A DNA stretch of 64,000 nucleotides from Brevibacillus massiliensis (lineage in GTDB: Bacteria > Bacillota > Bacilli > Brevibacillales > Brevibacillaceae): positions 92,147-156,146 of the forward strand of contig NZ_HE978546.1 in the NCBI RefSeq assembly GCF_000311785.1, in the 5' to 3' direction. Every line of letters starts with the position of its first letter. Within the stretch, counting starts at the first letter, position 1. The position numbers were made by a program, and so were the translations under genes. Shown piece by piece: positions 8,211 through 17,289 of this stretch. Under the pieces are notes generated by a model. It saw only the letters and a program-made list of their open reading frames with translations, had not been told where the DNA came from and ran no database searches.

Positions 8211-9464
8211 TCAAACTTCCACAGGCCGCTTCCATTCCATCCTCAGGGGCAGCCGGAAGGAAACCAGGCTTGCCAGCACCAGTACGACCGTAGCCATCCC
8301 GAAGGAGTACAAATGTGTCCCAAACGTCTCGTACCCCCACCCGCCCAGAAAAGAGCCTAGCGCTCCGCCGATCTGGTGGCCAAAGTACCCTAACCCGTAT
8401 AGTACCCCCAGATGGCGGACGCCGTATAAATCTCCCAGGATGGCAGAAGAGAGTGCAGTGCTGCCCGCCCAGACGAACCCCCCAATCGCCGAGACGAGAA
8501 AGAGCTGCCAATTCGTCATGACCAGCACCAAGGAGAGAAAACCCAGTCCGCGAATCAAATAGATTAAGGAAAGCATGTTTTTACGGGGAATCCGGTCGGA
8601 GATGACGCCCAGCATAACAGTGCTGAACATGGCGACGATCCCGATCAACCCGATGCCAAACGAGGCCGAAACCTCCGCAAAACCGTGGTCTGTCAGCATC
8701 GGCACGCCATGCGATGCCAATAAATTCATGCTGAACCCGCAGGCAAACAGTCCGATGCAAATCTGCCAAAACGGGCGGGTTTTTAACGCTTCCGTCCAGG
8801 CGTGAAGCGCTCTTTCCGCCATCGGCGGCCGGCTCGGGCCAGGCTTCCCCTGCTCGGTCCCTTCATCCGTCCCCGCCGGCGGGTCATCGCGGATCACAAA
8901 GATCGCCGCAGGCACGATCATCGCGACGAACAGGACGGCCAGCCAAATAAGTGTCTGGCGCCAATCTGTCATCTGGATCATCAAGGTGAACAGCGGCGTC
9001 ATCACCGCGATCCCGGCCATCGAGCCGGTCGCGAGATAGAACAGCGCCTGGCCGCGCCGACGGGTAAACCAACGGCTGGTAACGGGCGTCAACACGACCG
9101 GGCTGGTAAAGGAAAGCCCCAGTGAAAGCAGAATCCCGTAAGACAACAGGAAGTTGACAGGATCATTGGTCAGCACGGTCCAGACGATCGATACAGCCAC
9201 CATGCCCACTCCCATCAGCAGAACAGAGCGGGTGCTGAAGCGATCGAGCAGCCGCCCCGCGACAGGCATGCCGATCCCGTATACCAGCATGCTGACAGCC
9301 ACAATGGCAGACAGCATGGTGCGGCTGATCTGCAAATCCTCTGCCATCGGCTTCAAAAACGGCCCGATTCCCAGCCGCGTCCCCACCGTCAACAACGTAA
9401 TAATCGAGGATACAACGACAATATTCCAGCCAAAATACCATTTTCCGATACGTCGGGATCTCAT
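8211..9464 (-). CDS. MFS transporter (12 helices, monocarboxylate/oxalate-formate type)
   Basis: 417 aa with the two six-helix halves of the major facilitator superfamily and a central loop near residues 190-215 rich in charged residues. Motif A is recognisable as VAGRLLDRFSTR after helix 2. The general pattern resembles the OFA/MCT branch (organic acid exchange), but the substrate is not resolved. The ATG at 9464 follows AGGGAG. It stands alone between two terminator-like hairpins. Confidence 0.8.
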   Translation of the reverse strand: MRSRRIGKWYFGWNIVVVSSIITLLTVGTRLGIGPFLKPMAEDLQISRTMLSAIVAVSMLVYGIGMPVAGRLLDRFSTRSVLLMGVGMVAVSIVWTVLTNDPVNFLLSYGILLSLGLSFTSPVVLTPVTSRWFTRRRGQALFYLATGSMAGIAVMTPLFTLMIQMTDWRQTLIWLAVLFVAMIVPAAIFVIRDDPPAGTDEGTEQGKPGPSRPPMAERALHAWTEALKTRPFWQICIGLFACGFSMNLLASHGVPMLTDHGFAEVSASFGIGLIGIVAMFSTVMLGVISDRIPRKNMLSLIYLIRGLGFLSLVLVMTNWQLFLVSAIGGFVWAGSTALSSAILGDLYGVRHLGVLYGLGYFGHQIGGALGSFLGGWGYETFGTHLYSFGMATVVLVLASLVSFRLPLRMEWKRPVEV

Positions 9465-9540
9465 GGTCTCTCTACTCCCTTGCAGCTGAATATTCTTAAT
9501 TGATTGACTTATTATAGCACAATCCCATCGGAACCATAGA

Positions 9541-9575
9541 AAAAAGAGAAGCACCCTCTCACATCTGAGAGGGCA
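9541..9575 (-). terminator. Terminator after the M20 fragment
   Basis: Stem CCCTCTCA / TGAGAGGG with loop CATC; read on the minus strand it is followed by CTTCTCTTTTTT. Confidence 0.75.
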
Positions 9576-9588
9576 CATGACCTGCCGT

Positions 9589-9957
9589 TTACCGCCTGTT
9601 GTCCACGCGAACATCGAGCAGCTTCAACGCTGATTTCACGAACATCCTGACGGCAATTTCAAACGAATCCTCATCCAGGTCAAAACGCGGATGGTGGTGG
9701 GGGTACACGATGCCTTTTTCCCGATTCCCGGCCCCGACATTAAAGAACGAGCCGGGCGCCTTCTGCAGGAAGGCGGAAAAATCCTCGCCGCCCATGCTCG
9801 GTTTCAGGTGGACCACGGCCTCGTCGCCAAATTCCTCGCGCGCGACCTCCTCCAGCTTCCGGGTTATTTCTTCGTCGTTGTAGACGGGACGATAGCCGTT
9901 TCGGTACTTGAACTCGTAGCCGGCGCCGTGAGCGGCCGTCACACCCTGGACGATTTG
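9589..9957 (-). pseudogene. M20 amidohydrolase, C-terminal fragment only
   Basis: About 122 residues matching the C-terminal end of an M20 (IAL/hippurate-hydrolase type) metallo-amidohydrolase: VTAAHGAGYEF, then MGGEDFSAFLQKAPGSFFNV, which carries the Glu-Asp pair near a metal ligand, and the HHPRFDLDED end. The N-terminal two thirds, with the main zinc ligands, is missing. The sequence is fused in frame, apart from one TAG, to the N-terminal part of an IclR regulator, so it is a deletion scar and cannot be an active enzyme. Confidence 0.8.
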
Positions 9958-10140
9958 CTATTTCTTGGTTTGCTCATCCTTAACCAGGAAGACTTGCTTT
10001 TCAAATGTGGCAAGGATCCGGTAAACGACAGAGTGGCTCATCCCCAATTCTTTGGAAAGTTCGCGAACGCCCCATACGGGATTTTCCCGTGTAAAGCTTT
10101 TCAGCAATTCAAGAGCGCTGTCCAGAGTTTTTAAAATCAG
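9958..10140 (-). pseudogene. IclR-family regulator, N-terminal HTH remnant
   Basis: Sixty codons encode an IclR winged-helix start: LDSALELLKSFTRENPVWGV, then ELSKELGMSHSVVYRILATF (recognition helix) and LVKDEQTKK, followed by TAG. A normal protein would continue for about 190 residues of effector domain. The place of the usual ATG is taken by CTG/ATT behind AGAGGTGAT, so the start is also non-standard. The ligand-binding half was lost together with the first part of the adjacent M20 gene. Confidence 0.75.
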
Positions 10141-10163
10141 GAAGTATCACCTCTAGACCGAGA

Positions 10164-10190
10164 TTGTACCTATAATCGGTACAATGTACC
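10164..10190. promoter_or_regulatory. Overlapping dyads, candidate IclR operator
   Basis: TTGTACC (10164-10170) pairs with GGTACAA (10178-10184), and GGTACAATGTACC (10178-10190) is itself a 13-bp palindrome, giving three identical half-sites in 27 bp just upstream of the IclR remnant. The central TATAATC may contribute a -10. It is probably the former binding site of the lost regulator. Confidence 0.5.
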
Positions 10191-10356
10191 TTTCTTTATG
10201 TTAATTTATATTATATTCAGTCAATTCTTATTTTTCAATACAAATCTCGCCTAAGGGAGTCAGGCTGCACAAAAAAACGTTGGGGCCGCTTTGACCCGCA
10301 ACGTTTTCCGAATGGCAACGTCTACCATGATAAGAGAAAGACGAGGAGGGAATGCG

Positions 10357-11589
10357 GTGAAGAAAACGGGTTACCAAATGGTTCTCCTTGCATTGTCCCT
10401 GCTGATCACCTTGACCGTCCTGCAAGGATATCCCGCTTCTGCCAAAACGGCCAGCGTAAACAGCAAAGTTTCCTACAAGGCACCGGACAGATACGATTAC
10501 CAGGAGTATGTTTACCTGCAATGGTACGGGCTGGCACAGGCGACAAAAGCGACGATCAAAGCAAAAAATGCAATCCCGGCGGAGGAATTCCAAAAAAATC
10601 AGCTGACATACAATTTGGAAGATATTTATGGGGAAAGCGTCTATACGAGACCTGCCGTCGTCTATTATCACGAAAACTCGAAACGCTCCTTTTTCCTGGC
10701 ACTCTTCCACTTTATCGGCGTCCTTTCTCCGCACTACCCAGATGGGTATGATCCAAAAGGACTCGAAGAACAGATCGCTTCGATTGCCGACGAAGGGAAG
10801 AAAAGAGAAGCGATGAGAAAGCGCATCGATATTGAAGCCGAAGCGCGGATCCAGGCACTCATCGATCAGGGGTTTGTTTTAAAAGAGGAGGCGGAAGATC
10901 CGGAAGCGGAGCTGACCAAGACGCTGGTCGCTCATGTCCTTTATCGCATGTTTCAAAACGAGGTTCCTTACCAGAAGCGAAAGGCGGTTGCCAATACGGA
11001 TGATATCGCTTTGCGCTGGGCTGTCGAGGTAGGCCTGCCCGGGTATCAGTTGGACGAAAAGGGGAGGGTATTATCCGATGGCGAAAACTTTGCCGATCTG
11101 GAGAGAGCAAGTCTCTTCGATTTCCTCTACCTCTTCTTCCCCAGCCGCTGGACCGGGGAAGGATGGCAATATTATCAGTTTGATTTACACGAAAAGCCGG
11201 ACTACAGCCAGTCCGATGTAAACTGGTTCCTGCGCATCAACGGTCAGCCTTACTATAAAATGGTCAACTCCCCCTCCATTAACACTGGCGACAAGGCATT
11301 TTTGCAGGCGAAAGACAAGGCCGAAAAAGAACTGATCGCTTTCTTGCAAAAGAATGTACTGTCGCTGATCAGTGAAGTCAGAACAGAGCTCCTGAAACCC
11401 CGGCTCTACAATTGGAAAGAAGATGTGATCGAGGATCCGCGCTTCAAGGGTTATGTGACGGAATATCGCAAAAGCAAAAGCGAAAAAACGCTGCAAGCCG
11501 CCCATCAAGCGATACGCAAGGCCTATCGGCTTACCAGGGCTGAAGACTCCCTTGAGGTGATCCGCAGCGTATTTAAAAATATAAAATAA
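10357..11589 (+). CDS. Secreted protein of unknown function
   Basis: 410 aa starting at GTG 10357 after GAGGAGGG. Residues 1-29 form a signal peptide (charged start, hydrophobic core, YPASA-KT cleavage). The mature part is mostly helical and rich in Lys, Glu and Tyr, with no Cys and no recognisable catalytic motif. Patches such as YDYQEYVYLQWYGLAQATKA and PSRWTGEGWQYYQFDLHEKP do not identify a family. It stands alone, with no operon partner. A cell-envelope or extracellular role is likely from the signal alone. Confidence 0.7.
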   Translation: MKKTGYQMVLLALSLLITLTVLQGYPASAKTASVNSKVSYKAPDRYDYQEYVYLQWYGLAQATKATIKAKNAIPAEEFQKNQLTYNLEDIYGESVYTRPAVVYYHENSKRSFFLALFHFIGVLSPHYPDGYDPKGLEEQIASIADEGKKREAMRKRIDIEAEARIQALIDQGFVLKEEAEDPEAELTKTLVAHVLYRMFQNEVPYQKRKAVANTDDIALRWAVEVGLPGYQLDEKGRVLSDGENFADLERASLFDFLYLFFPSRWTGEGWQYYQFDLHEKPDYSQSDVNWFLRINGQPYYKMVNSPSINTGDKAFLQAKDKAEKELIAFLQKNVLSLISEVRTELLKPRLYNWKEDVIEDPRFKGYVTEYRKSKSEKTLQAAHQAIRKAYRLTRAEDSLEVIRSVFKNIK

Positions 11590-11702
11590 GCAAAACGGGA
11601 TCCCGCAAGCATGCATATCCTCCCGCAAAAAAAGGGTTTTACGCAGCACGGACAGAAGCTGCCTGTAAATAGGAAATATTCATTCACCTGAGGGATGCTT
11701 AC

Positions 11703-12470
11703 GTGAAACGGGTAGAAGATATGATCCGCGAGAGTTCGATCTGGGCAGGCCTGAATCGTCCCGGCATTACGCTTGAAGATGCCGATGTCGCTGTATTCGG
11801 AATTCCTTACGATGGAGGCGTAAGCTTTCGCTCCGGAGCCGCGCAGGGACCGCGGGCCATCCGCCAGATAACCTATACCATCCACCCGACGACGGAAAGA
11901 TGGGAAAATATAAAAGGGATCGACCGGGCTGTCGAAAAACCGTTCGGGATTATCCACATCGACGCCCGCTTCGATTTGTGTGACGAGATGGGCGGCGATC
12001 CTCTCTCCCACGGCTCTACCGAAAGAAGGGCGCTGGAACTCAAACACGTCAGCGACACGGAAAGCATCTTTTTTGTCGGCATCCGCTCGGACGAATTGGA
12101 AGAGCTGGAGTTTATCCGCCAGCATAACATCATCGGGGCTATGGACGTCCGCCGCAATGGCGTCGCCAAAACCCTGGCTGCCATCAAGGAAAAAATGGAC
12201 TAGTTTGATCACATCTACATTACGGTTGACATCGACTCGATCGACCCCGCTTACGCCCCGGGTACAGGCACGCCTCAATTTGGCGGCTTGGACAGCCGGG
12301 AATTGCTGGATTTGCTCTACGGGTTGTTTGAACTTCCGGTCATCGGCTTTGATGTCGTCGAAGTAGCTCCCAAATTGGATGATGCGCATATCGCCGTATT
12401 TGCAGCGAGAAAGATTTTGACGGAGTGCGGTCACCACTGGCGAAAAAAGAAACAGATTCGGGGATCCTAT
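11703..12470 (+). pseudogene. Agmatinase/ureohydrolase-family gene, decayed
   Basis: Clear ureohydrolase similarity: VAVFGIPYDGGVSFRSGA, DPLSHGSTERRALELKHVS, VDIDSIDPAYAPGTGTPQFG and GFDVVEVAPKLDD. It has several lesions. Some 50 residues that should carry the metal-binding GGDH loop are missing between WENI and KGIDRA near 11910. The metal-ligand motif DAHFD reads DARFD. A TAG at 12201 interrupts the frame. The normal stop is absent, so the frame runs to 12593 through a terminator hairpin. Intact relatives hydrolyse agmatine or similar guanidines using two Mn ions; this copy cannot. Confidence 0.85.
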
Positions 12471-12493
12471 GAAACCGGACCGAGCAGGAAGCA

Positions 12494-12531
12494 GGCAAAG
12501 CTCCCTGTCACCAGCGACAGGGAGCTTTGCC
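12494..12531. terminator. Strong intrinsic terminator
   Basis: A 16-bp perfect stem GGCAAAGCTCCCTGTC / GACAGGGAGCTTTGCC with a 6-nt loop between the convergent agmatinase relic and aconitase X genes. Confidence 0.85.
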
Positions 12532-12542
12532 GTTTGTCAATG

Positions 12543-14276
12543 TCACGCAAGCCAGGAAGGCTGCGAGATGACAGCTTGTCCGGCGACGGCTGACTGGACG
12601 CAATCAGCCAAACTTGCGAAGTAAATATCGCGGCCTACCAGTCCCGGCGCATAATGGGCGTATTTGGCGGAGTTGGTCATCAACGTCCGGGCCTGTTCAG
12701 GAATGACCGGCGCTTGAAGCATGCAGAAGCAGGTGTCGGTAATCACCCGTGCGCCAAAGCGCTCAATCTCCTCTGCCGCACCGGACCTCATCGCTTCCTC
12801 ATGGACGTGTCGGCTCGTCGTGATCAGGACTTCGACATCGCTGTGTTTTCGCTTGTTTTTCGTCAGTTCGGCCAACTGGCGAAACTCGTCCGAGGAAAAA
12901 TGCGGATTGCCCAGGGCGACCAGCTCAATCTGCCCGGAGCGGGCGGTCGATAATCGCCGCCAAGCATCGGCAAGCTCGTCACGGGTGACCTTCCACACCT
13001 CTTGCGGCTCAGCTCCGCCAAACGCCTCTTCCAGCGAAGCAGCCTCTGGCGTTACTCCGACGACGTGAAACAGAGCGACGGCCCCGGATGTGGCGGCCGC
13101 CGCGCCGAGCATTTTCAGATCGTCCGGGGTAGGCTTGCCGGTCAGCCCGGCGATGACCGGCACACCCGTATCGACCCGGCCCCCGATGAGATAGCCGAGT
13201 ACAGGATAAAACGATGAATCGACCGGGCCGAGGTCGGGCAGTTCTACCAGGACGGTTCCCCGGCGATTTTCATCCAAATGGTATCCGGCGTACGGTACCC
13301 GGCCGGTCAGTGCCGCGCAGATATCCATCAAATCCCCGTAGCGATTGGTTCTGGCACCCAAAACGCTGTTGGCGAATACCACGGCATTGTATTCCGCCCA
13401 GGCGATCTGTTCGCCAAAAACGGGGCTGCCTGGCAGTTGGTAGGGAGCGCAGGTAAATGTCGGTTTTGCCCCCATCCGGACGTACGCCTGGGCCAGCCGA
13501 TCGGCCATCGCCGCCCAGTCCGGGTCGACGCCAAGCTCTCTCCAGCGCCTTTGATCGATGGAAATCGCATTCATCGTCGTCGGCACGCATACCTGCCCCC
13601 CAAGATCGGCCAGTAATTCCGCAAAGCGCAGGCTTGCTTCCCCGGTGTAGATGCAGCCGTCGATATGTGCCTTTTGGATGTCAAGGAAACACGGCGCCCC
13701 TTGCAGTTCGGCCATTCTGACGAGGATTCGCATTGCTGTTTGCCGCGCCGGGCCTTCAGCTCCGGCCAGCAAGCTTCGATCGCGCTCTGACAGCTGCAAG
13801 TCGCCCATCATATCCGCTGAAGACAGGGATTGCTGCTGCAGGATCACGCTGCCATCGGCTTTTACCTTGGCATACACGGCCCTTAGAGCTTTTTCGAAGG
13901 TATCGGCATCGAGGACCAGCAGCGGGATGTGCCTGGCAAAAATCTCTTGGGCTGCGATCGCTCCCAGGGCAATGATTTCATCCACCTTCGACAGCAGAAT
14001 GGCACTGGGAGCCCGCTCATTGACAATCGCCTCCAGCAAAACCCCGCTCGCACTGCTGGAGCCGCGCCCGAACGGCATGACCAGCACTCGTCCGGACACA
14101 TGGGAGCCGCATAGCGGGTGGTGGCCGTCGACGATCTCGCCTGTATGCGGGTTAAGTCCTCCCCAAAAGCTTAGCGGCACGGTGGTCGCCAGTACGGCTC
14201 CCTCCCCTTCGCCACTGACCACAATTCGATGTGCACGACAGGTTTCTTCCGCGATGCCAAAGCTTGCCTGCTCCAC
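12543..14276 (-). CDS. Aconitase X (AcnX), fused small and large domains
   Basis: 577 aa. Residues about 1-135 form the swivelling small domain (DUF126) with GRVLVMPFGRGSSSASGVLL; residues about 165-575 form the large AcnX/DUF521 domain with AHIDGCIYTGEASLRFAELL, VCVPTTMNAISIDQRRW and TDTCFCMLQAPVI. In bacteria this fused form is known as cis-3-hydroxy-L-proline dehydratase, an iron-sulfur-dependent lyase. Here no hydroxyproline genes adjoin it, so the substrate is by family only. The GTG at 14276 follows GGGGAGGG. It follows a peptide deformylase gene by 97 bp. Confidence 0.88.
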   Translation of the reverse strand: MEQASFGIAEETCRAHRIVVSGEGEGAVLATTVPLSFWGGLNPHTGEIVDGHHPLCGSHVSGRVLVMPFGRGSSSASGVLLEAIVNERAPSAILLSKVDEIIALGAIAAQEIFARHIPLLVLDADTFEKALRAVYAKVKADGSVILQQQSLSSADMMGDLQLSERDRSLLAGAEGPARQTAMRILVRMAELQGAPCFLDIQKAHIDGCIYTGEASLRFAELLADLGGQVCVPTTMNAISIDQRRWRELGVDPDWAAMADRLAQAYVRMGAKPTFTCAPYQLPGSPVFGEQIAWAEYNAVVFANSVLGARTNRYGDLMDICAALTGRVPYAGYHLDENRRGTVLVELPDLGPVDSSFYPVLGYLIGGRVDTGVPVIAGLTGKPTPDDLKMLGAAAATSGAVALFHVVGVTPEAASLEEAFGGAEPQEVWKVTRDELADAWRRLSTARSGQIELVALGNPHFSSDEFRQLAELTKNKRKHSDVEVLITTSRHVHEEAMRSGAAEEIERFGARVITDTCFCMLQAPVIPEQARTLMTNSAKYAHYAPGLVGRDIYFASLADCVQSAVAGQAVISQPSWLA

Positions 14277-14373
14277 GGCTCCACACCCTCCCCGTTTTTG
14301 AAAATTCTGTCATGCATCACACTTCCACGTATTTCGGGAAAATCCTTTTCCGCACGGCAGATTTTCGCCAGAG

Positions 14374-14898
14374 TCAGGGATTCCGGCCAGACCTGGAGAT
14401 TTGGATCATCTTCAAGACATCGATCGGCTGCCTTGTCTGCTGATGGAAGAGATCTCCTGGTTTGACGTGGTCAATATACAAAATCCCGTCCAGATGGTCG
14501 ATCTCGTGCTGCAGGCATACGGCAAGAGACCCTTTTCCTTCGATCATGATTTCCTCGCCTGCCCGGTTCAGCGTTTTGACCGCAACGTACTCTGCCCTTT
14601 TGACGATCCCGGCAGCTCCGGGGATCGAGAGACAGGCCTCCGCTCCGGTTTGGGAGCCTTTCTGCTTCACAATGACCGGATTGATCAACTCGATCAGCCC
14701 GTCTCCCACGTCCAGCACCGCTATCCTTTTGGGGATGCCCACCTGCGGCGCTGCCAATCCGGCCCGATCCGGTGCCGCATACAGCGTGTCGACCAGATCG
14801 TCAAGCAATTTATTCACGTTGGGCGTGATTTCGGAAATCGGTTTGCAAACCCTTCGGAGAACCGGGTCTCCCAGCTGACGGATGGTTCGTTCTGCCAT
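14374..14898 (-). CDS. def: Peptide deformylase
   Basis: 174 aa metalloenzyme that removes the formyl group from new proteins. All three motifs are present: GLAAPQVG near residue 45, EACLSIPG near 90 (Ala replaces the usual Gly of EGCLS; the metal-binding Cys is kept) and HEIDHLDG near 132 with two His ligands and the catalytic Glu. The ATG at 14898 follows AGAGGTG; four more codons upstream would begin at a GTG inside that site. The EACLS form suggests a secondary deformylase rather than the housekeeping copy next to fmt. Confidence 0.92.
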   Translation of the reverse strand: MAERTIRQLGDPVLRRVCKPISEITPNVNKLLDDLVDTLYAAPDRAGLAAPQVGIPKRIAVLDVGDGLIELINPVIVKQKGSQTGAEACLSIPGAAGIVKRAEYVAVKTLNRAGEEIMIEGKGSLAVCLQHEIDHLDGILYIDHVKPGDLFHQQTRQPIDVLKMIQISRSGRNP

Positions 14899-15052
14899 CG
14901 CATAGGTCACCTCTTGTATTTCATCACTTTCATGTTTGAGTATATAATGCAGAGAGGAGCAATCGATTGAACGAACGGCGCTTCCTTTTGAACAAAATGC
15001 GCCTCTTTTTTGGCCGGATATGGGAAATAAAAGCGCAAGGGAGGCAGAGACG

Positions 15053-15922
15053 ATGGGCGATTTGATGGTCAGTCAGGCAGAAATGGTGATGAACAGCAAA
15101 CATCTCGGCTGGAGCCACCTCGATTTCTCCGTATACAACGGCGTCCCCCCGCAAAAGCTCTGCTGCCCGGCCGCCGGCAAGCACCGCATTCTGATCCATA
15201 AAAGCCCCGCTCCGGTGCGAGTGACGGAACAGGACGGCAGTCAGCGCTGCACGGGCTGGGTCAAGTCCGGGGACACCTACCTGCTTCCAGCCGGAACAGC
15301 GTTTACCTTTTGCCCGGAGGACACCTTTTCCTTTATGTGGTTGGAACTCACCCCTGATTTTTTGCGACAGACAGCCGCTCAATCCGGGAGTTTTCCTGCC
15401 GGCTCCGAGAAGCTTTCCCAGGAAATCCGGTTTCGCGACCCCAAACTGCTGCAGATAGGCTCCTGGTTGGCAGACGAACTTCACGGAAATCCGGGCGGTG
15501 CACAGTTCGCAGATTCGCTTGCAAACATCCTGGCGATTCATTTGCTGCGCCATTATGCGGAGAATAGTCCCAAACAGGTTTTGGCGCCGGAGCATCTGAC
15601 CCATTTCCAGTTTGCCGATGTATTCGACTACATGAACGCCCATCTGGACCGGGATATCTCCCTCTCGGAGCTGGCGCAGGCCGCCAATGTATCGCCGCCC
15701 CATCTCGTTCGTTTGTTCAAGCGGTCAACGGGTTTTTCCCCGCACCAGTATCTGATTCACCTCAGAGTCCAGCGGGCCAAGGATTACCTGATCCGCGGCA
15801 AGCATTCGCTCAGCGAGATCGCGGCCCTGACAGGGTTTGCCGACCAGAGCCACTTTTCCCGCCACTTTAAGCGGATCGTCGGCTGCACGCCAAAGGCTTT
15901 TCTCAACCAGCTGACCTTTTAA
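15053..15922 (+). CDS. AraC-family regulator with N-terminal cupin-type domain
   Basis: 289 aa. The N-terminal sensor half contains a beta-rich stretch around YLLPAGTAFTFCPEDTFSF; the C-terminal double helix-turn-helix carries ISLSELAQAANVSPPHLVRL and the signature EIAALTGFADQSHFSRHFKR. The ATG at 15053 follows GGGAGG. Divergent from def; targets unknown. The fold is that of carbohydrate-responsive AraC activators, and xylulokinase lies 1.4 kb downstream, but no link is proven. Confidence 0.88.
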   Translation: MGDLMVSQAEMVMNSKHLGWSHLDFSVYNGVPPQKLCCPAAGKHRILIHKSPAPVRVTEQDGSQRCTGWVKSGDTYLLPAGTAFTFCPEDTFSFMWLELTPDFLRQTAAQSGSFPAGSEKLSQEIRFRDPKLLQIGSWLADELHGNPGGAQFADSLANILAIHLLRHYAENSPKQVLAPEHLTHFQFADVFDYMNAHLDRDISLSELAQAANVSPPHLVRLFKRSTGFSPHQYLIHLRVQRAKDYLIRGKHSLSEIAALTGFADQSHFSRHFKRIVGCTPKAFLNQLTF

Positions 15923-16070
15923 AAGGGCAGGTGCCTCGTTTGGCATCTGCCCTGTCGTACATTTTATGAACAAGTGTCCCGACGATAGTACCCGCCTCAA
16001 CCGAATGAACGGGTAACCGGCAGACGTCTTTTCTGGTAAAATGGAAGCAAGAGCAAAATGGGGGAGAGCC

Positions 16071-17237
16071 ATGAATCAGACCAGAACGGAACGGGTAAAA
16101 CTGGAGCGGAAACGGAGGCGGCGCATACGGAGTTCGTACCTGCTGCCACAAATTATGCTGCTGGGTGCGGTTCTCTTGACCGCGGGCTTTTTGCTCCAAG
16201 CTCAGGATGCGTTTACCGCCATTGCTCGTCTATTTCAGCCGGACGATAGCGGGCAGCCCGCAAAGCATACAGCTGAACCGGACAGCGAAGATCCTGCAGT
16301 CAACTTGACCTTCGTCGGGGACGTGATCTTTTCCGGACATGTAGAACGGATGCTGAAAGAAAACGGCTACGACTATCCATATACCCATGTGAGCTCGCTG
16401 CTCGGGCAGGATGACTATACGGTCGCCAACCTGGAAACACCTGTGACCAAACGCGGGGTGCCCGCCCAAGACAAGGATTTCGTGTACAAATCGCCGCCGG
16501 AAGCGATCCCGGCCCTGAAAGCGGCGGGCGTCGATCTCGTCAACCTGGCGAACAACCACTCCATGGACCAAGGTGTGGAAGGCTTGCTGGACACGTTTGC
16601 CGTGCTTCAAGAGAACGAGATCGAATACGTCGGCGCCGGTGCCGATATCGACCGGGCGTACGCACCCGTATACGTGGAACGAGGCGGCATCAAGCTGGCT
16701 TTCCTCGGGTTCAGCCGCATCGTTCCGGAGGTCAGCTGGTACGCAGGCAAAAACAAGCCCGGCGTTGCTGCCACTTACGACCCGGCGCGCGCCGTACAAG
16801 CGATTCGCGGGGCCAAAGAACAGGCGGACCTCGTCATCGTCATCGCGCACTGGGGCAAGGAACGGGTCGATTTTCCGGTCGATTATCAGAAGGAGTTGGC
16901 CCGCGCCTATATCGATGCCGGCGCCGATCTCATCGTCGGCGGACACCCGCATGTACTGCAAGGATTTGAATCTTACAAGAATAAATGGATTGCGTACAGT
17001 TTGGGCAATTTTATTTTCACCCGCGCCACGGTGCCAAAGACGTGGGAGACGATGGTGCTGCAAGCGAAGTGCACGAATGCGGGAGCATGCGAGCTGAAGA
17101 TGCTGCCCTACTACGCTGAGCTCGGCCGGGCGGTGCCGATGAACGAGCAGGATGGGGCCGCGCTGCTGCAGCGCATCGAATCGATATCGACGAACGTCCG
17201 CATCGAGCCGGACGGAAGCGTGCGGGAGAAGCAGTAA
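16071..17237 (+). CDS. CapA-family membrane-anchored metallophosphatase-like protein
   Basis: 388 aa. A basic N-terminus (KLERKRRRRIRSSYLL) precedes one membrane helix (about residues 26-46), with the rest outside. The CapA domain shows LTFVGDVIFSGHVERML, VANLETPVTKRG, VDLVNLANNHSMDQGVEG and IVGGHPHVLQGFE, the metal-site motifs of this calcineurin-like family. Family members assist poly-gamma-glutamate anchoring or export, but none of the capBCD genes is nearby, so the job here is open. The ATG at 16071 follows GGGGGAGAG. Confidence 0.88.
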   Translation: MNQTRTERVKLERKRRRRIRSSYLLPQIMLLGAVLLTAGFLLQAQDAFTAIARLFQPDDSGQPAKHTAEPDSEDPAVNLTFVGDVIFSGHVERMLKENGYDYPYTHVSSLLGQDDYTVANLETPVTKRGVPAQDKDFVYKSPPEAIPALKAAGVDLVNLANNHSMDQGVEGLLDTFAVLQENEIEYVGAGADIDRAYAPVYVERGGIKLAFLGFSRIVPEVSWYAGKNKPGVAATYDPARAVQAIRGAKEQADLVIVIAHWGKERVDFPVDYQKELARAYIDAGADLIVGGHPHVLQGFESYKNKWIAYSLGNFIFTRATVPKTWETMVLQAKCTNAGACELKMLPYYAELGRAVPMNEQDGAALLQRIESISTNVRIEPDGSVREKQ

Positions 17238-17248
17238 GCTGCCAGCAA

Positions 17249-17288
17249 AAAACAGGGCAGATGCGGTGAATGCATCGGCCCTGTTTTG
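17249..17288. terminator. Bidirectional terminator capA / xylB
   Basis: A two-part stem: ACAGGGC / GCCCTGT outside, GATGC / GCATC inside, flanked by A-run and TTTTG. Confidence 0.85.
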
Positions 17289-17289
17289 T

